The notes under the pieces: model-generated
The model's database searches: none
What the model was told of the DNA's origin: nothing
Seen by the model: the letters and a program-made list of their open reading frames with translations, nothing else
Made by a program: the position numbers and the translations under genes
Shown here: positions 62,060-64,000 of the stretch, in pieces
Layout of the letters: every line of letters starts with the position of its first letter
How positions within the stretch are numbered: the first letter of the stretch is position 1
Origin: Micromonospora sp. AMSO31t
Lineage (GTDB): Bacteria; Actinomycetota; Actinomycetes; Mycobacteriales; Micromonosporaceae
Assembly (NCBI RefSeq): GCF_008868175.1
Contig: NZ_WBKT01000007.1
Span: 21,970-85,969 of the forward strand
Direction: 5' to 3'
Length of the DNA: 64,000 nucleotides

Positions 62060-62364
62060 TGGCGAAGAAGAGCCTCGGCAACCGGCAGGCCCGACGCGAG
62101 GACCTGGTGGCCCGGCACGCCCAGACTCGGGCCGATCTGAAGCGGGCCATCCGCCACCCGGACACCGACCCGGACGTGCGCGCCGAGGCGGTCCGCCAGC
62201 TGAGCCGGCTGCCGCGGGACTCAAGCCCGGTGCGACTGCGCTCCCGGGATCAGATCGACGGCCGCCCGCGCGGCGTGCTGACCCGGTTCGGGCTGTCCCG
62301 GGTGCGGTTCCGCGAGCTGGCCCTCCGAGGTGAGCTGCCCGGCGTACGCAAGGCGTCATGGTGA
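62059..62364 (+). CDS. rpsN: Ribosomal protein uS14, cysteine-free long form
   Basis: A 101-residue uS14 with [20 protein letters not shown] and [20 protein letters not shown]. It has the longer C- form architecture (about 100 residues) and no cysteines, whereas the zinc form is about 61 residues with two CxxC pairs. Last gene of the ribosomal starvation operon. Confidence 0.95.
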   Translation: MAKKSLGNRQARREDLVARHAQTRADLKRAIRHPDTDPDVRAEAVRQLSRLPRDSSPVRLRSRDQIDGRPRGVLTRFGLSRVRFRELALRGELPGVRKASW

Positions 62365-62473
62365 GTTCACCTGCTCTAGGCCACGACGCGAGAGGCACCG
62401 CCCGTCGAAGGGCACCGGTCCGGGGCCACATGTACCACCGCGCGCATGGGGCGCGTGGTGTGAAAGGGGAGGT

Positions 62474-63946
62474 ATGAATTCGACGGTGAGGGCGCGCGGT
62501 TTCGCGGCCCTGATGGCCGGGGCGGTGGTGGTCGCCGGCACGGTGCTGGCGCCCACCGGGGCGTCGGCGGCCGAGAAGGTGGTGCTGTCGAAGGGGCACA
62601 CCGATGCGGTCGACGTGCACTACGAAGGTGGTGCGCTGTCGTTGAAGGTGCACGACGACACGGTCAGCCCGTCGGTGACGCGGGATCCGGCGGACGTGAC
62701 GTTCCAGGCCCTGCCGGAGTCGGCGATGGCCGTTCCGAATGATCCTCGGTTCGCGTTCCTCGGCCCGGCGGGCAGCCAGGTCTGGCTGTTGCCGATGACC
62801 CAGGACCCGGATCTGCTCTGGCCGGGGTGGAACACCACGACGCTCGACTCGGGGGTGTTCGAGGGTGACAAGGTGCGGCTGAGCCTGGTCGACGTGCAGG
62901 GGCCAGGCAACGTCACGCTGTTCACGCAGGACTCGTTCGGCGGTCCGATCATCAAGTTCCGGTCCGACGACGGGCTGCCGGACGCGATCGACGTGCCGGT
63001 GCACACCCACGCGCACTCGAACTGGGCATTCAGCGCGCTGGGCAACTACACCCTCAAGTTCCAGGCCGACGCGACGCTGACCAACGGCACCACGGTCAGC
63101 ACCGGGCCGGTCGACTACTCCTTCGTCGTCGGCGCGCTGTCCGGCGGCGGGCCGGAGGTCAGCCTGTCGATCAGCGGCATGGCCGAGGACGAGTACCAGC
63201 CCAACGACACGGTGACGCTCAACGCGGTGCAGACGCCGCAGACCGAGCTGAACCACTACCACTGGTTCAGCAGGTGCCCCGGCGCGGACGACTGGACCAT
63301 CATCGCGGGTGAGGCGGGCGCCAGCTACTCGTTCACCGCCACTCGGGAGCTGAACGCCTGCGAATACGTGGTCAAGCTCTACGACGACGACCACGCCGTG
63401 ACCGCGACCAGCGAACCGGTGACCCTCTGGGTGGCGTTCCCGCCGGAGCCGGGCACCTCGCAGACGATCACCGCGTCGATCGACGAGACGCAGGGCTCCC
63501 TGGTGATCAGCGTCGACCCGGACGACCGGGCCGTCGTGCTGCCGCCCGCGCAGCTGGCCGCCGGCGGTGACCGGTGGGAGAGCACCGGCGAGCTCCGGCC
63601 GGTGACGGTGACCGACACCCGTGCCGGTCAGCCTGGGTGGAGCGCGTCCGGGCAGATCCCGGCGGACTTCACCGGTCCGAACGGTGCGACGTTCAGCGCC
63701 GGCTACCTCGGCTGGACCCCCCGGGTACTCGCCCAGGGCTCCGGCCAGGGCGTGGTCGCCGGCCCGGAGGTGACGCCGTACGTCGTCGGGACCGGCGGCG
63801 GCCTCGGCAACAGCGCCGTGCTCGGCACGGCGCCGGGCGGCGCCGGGCGGGGCACCGCACAGCTGGGCGCGGGCCTGCGGCTGAGCGTACCCACCGAGAC
63901 GGCCGCGGGGACCTACACCGCAACCCTCACCCTCACCGCGATCTGA
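62474..63946 (+). CDS. Secreted choice-of-anchor M domain protein
   Basis: A 490-residue exported protein. Signal peptide: ALMAGAVVVAGTVLAPTGAS with cleavage before AEKVVLSKG. The N-terminal domain, KGHTDAVDVHYEGGALSLKV, FLGPAGSQVWLLPMTQDPDL and VPVHTHAHSNWAFSALGNYT, is that of the actinobacterial surface-anchored proteins linked to anchored-repeat ABC transporters. An Ig-like domain follows (GPEVSLSISGMAEDEYQPND) and a C-terminal beta domain. No LPxTG motif is seen. SD GGGAGG; a stem of ACCACCGCGC with GCGCGTGGTG lies just upstream. Its place 109 bases after rpsN and its clustered histidines (HTHAH) suggest a possible extracellular metal role. Confidence 0.82.
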   Translation: MNSTVRARGFAALMAGAVVVAGTVLAPTGASAAEKVVLSKGHTDAVDVHYEGGALSLKVHDDTVSPSVTRDPADVTFQALPESAMAVPNDPRFAFLGPAGSQVWLLPMTQDPDLLWPGWNTTTLDSGVFEGDKVRLSLVDVQGPGNVTLFTQDSFGGPIIKFRSDDGLPDAIDVPVHTHAHSNWAFSALGNYTLKFQADATLTNGTTVSTGPVDYSFVVGALSGGGPEVSLSISGMAEDEYQPNDTVTLNAVQTPQTELNHYHWFSRCPGADDWTIIAGEAGASYSFTATRELNACEYVVKLYDDDHAVTATSEPVTLWVAFPPEPGTSQTITASIDETQGSLVISVDPDDRAVVLPPAQLAAGGDRWESTGELRPVTVTDTRAGQPGWSASGQIPADFTGPNGATFSAGYLGWTPRVLAQGSGQGVVAGPEVTPYVVGTGGGLGNSAVLGTAPGGAGRGTAQLGAGLRLSVPTETAAGTYTATLTLTAI

Positions 63947-63956
63947 TCGCCCGAAC

Positions 63957-63995
63957 CCGTCCGGTGGCCCGGCACCGAGCCGCGCCACCGGACGG
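63957..63995 (+). terminator. Strong hairpin terminator
   Basis: CCGTCCGGTGGC at 63957-63968 pairs perfectly with GCCACCGGACGG at 63984-63995 around a 15-base loop, 10 bases after the stop of the anchored protein gene. No T tract, as usual for high-GC actinobacteria. Confidence 0.7.
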
Positions 63996-64000
63996 CCGCG

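Overview
The window is high-GC DNA with GTG starts, tightly overlapped operons, Tat and lipoprotein signals, and KdpF, FurB/Zur and Micromonospora/Streptomyces-like families. It most likely comes from an actinobacterium of the Micromonosporaceae. No taxonomic search was possible, so this is an inference from protein style.

Region 1 (1-11 kb) is mostly housekeeping with scars. It holds a TIM-barrel glycosidase-like gene, an acyl-CoA synthetase 3' remnant cut by two nested IS5-type remnants, and a decayed FetB/LtrA chimera. A two-component pair precedes PAP2 and DedA genes (probably undecaprenyl phosphate handling). A feoA-feoB-NifU ferrous iron operon sits behind an IdeR-like iron box, facing a membrane metallophosphoesterase.

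Region 2 (11-16 kb) is a decayed accessory island: two 179-bp direct repeats bracket a MerR gene and a dead reverse transcriptase, the second repeat abuts half of a tRNA-Arg gene, and a frameshifted IS256 follows.

Region 3 (16.7-27.7 kb) is a complete kdpFABCDE potassium operon with an extra 27-codon ORF before kdpF and a 57-codon membrane ORF after kdpE, then a second IS256.

Region 4 (27.9-64 kb) is the interesting part, a zinc homeostasis island. Eight near-identical 15-mers (TGRAAAYSGTTNTCR, Zur-box-like) precede almost every operon: methionine aminopeptidase; a metallophore/peptide-type ABC importer joined to two exporter-fold ABC half-transporters; a SAM methyltransferase; znuACB-B'-arsR; a CooC/MinD-like ATPase; rpmF-cobW-methyltransferase-ferredoxin-like; a P-loop-less CobW-rpmE2-methyltransferase-fur operon with a divergent orphan winged-helix regulator; and rpmB-rpmG-rpsN of the cysteine-free type. 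Interleaved with these are zinc-excess functions: Zur itself, several ArsR sensors, a CDF efflux pump, and two paralogous 150-residue proteins built of three His/Cys-rich 49-residue repeats. Decayed relatives (CobW, ArsR and methyltransferase fragments, IS110 and IS3 scars) show repeated rearrangement.

The proposed logic is this. Under zinc starvation Zur releases its operators, ZnuABC and the metallophore-type importer bring zinc in, zinc-free ribosomal paralogues replace zinc-binding ones, and CobW/CooC-type metallochaperones direct scarce metal to clients such as MetAP. Under excess, ArsR-controlled efflux and the His-rich proteins would buffer metal. The roles of the three methyltransferases, the ferredoxin-like protein, the CooC-like ATPase and the His-rich repeat proteins in this response are unassigned.
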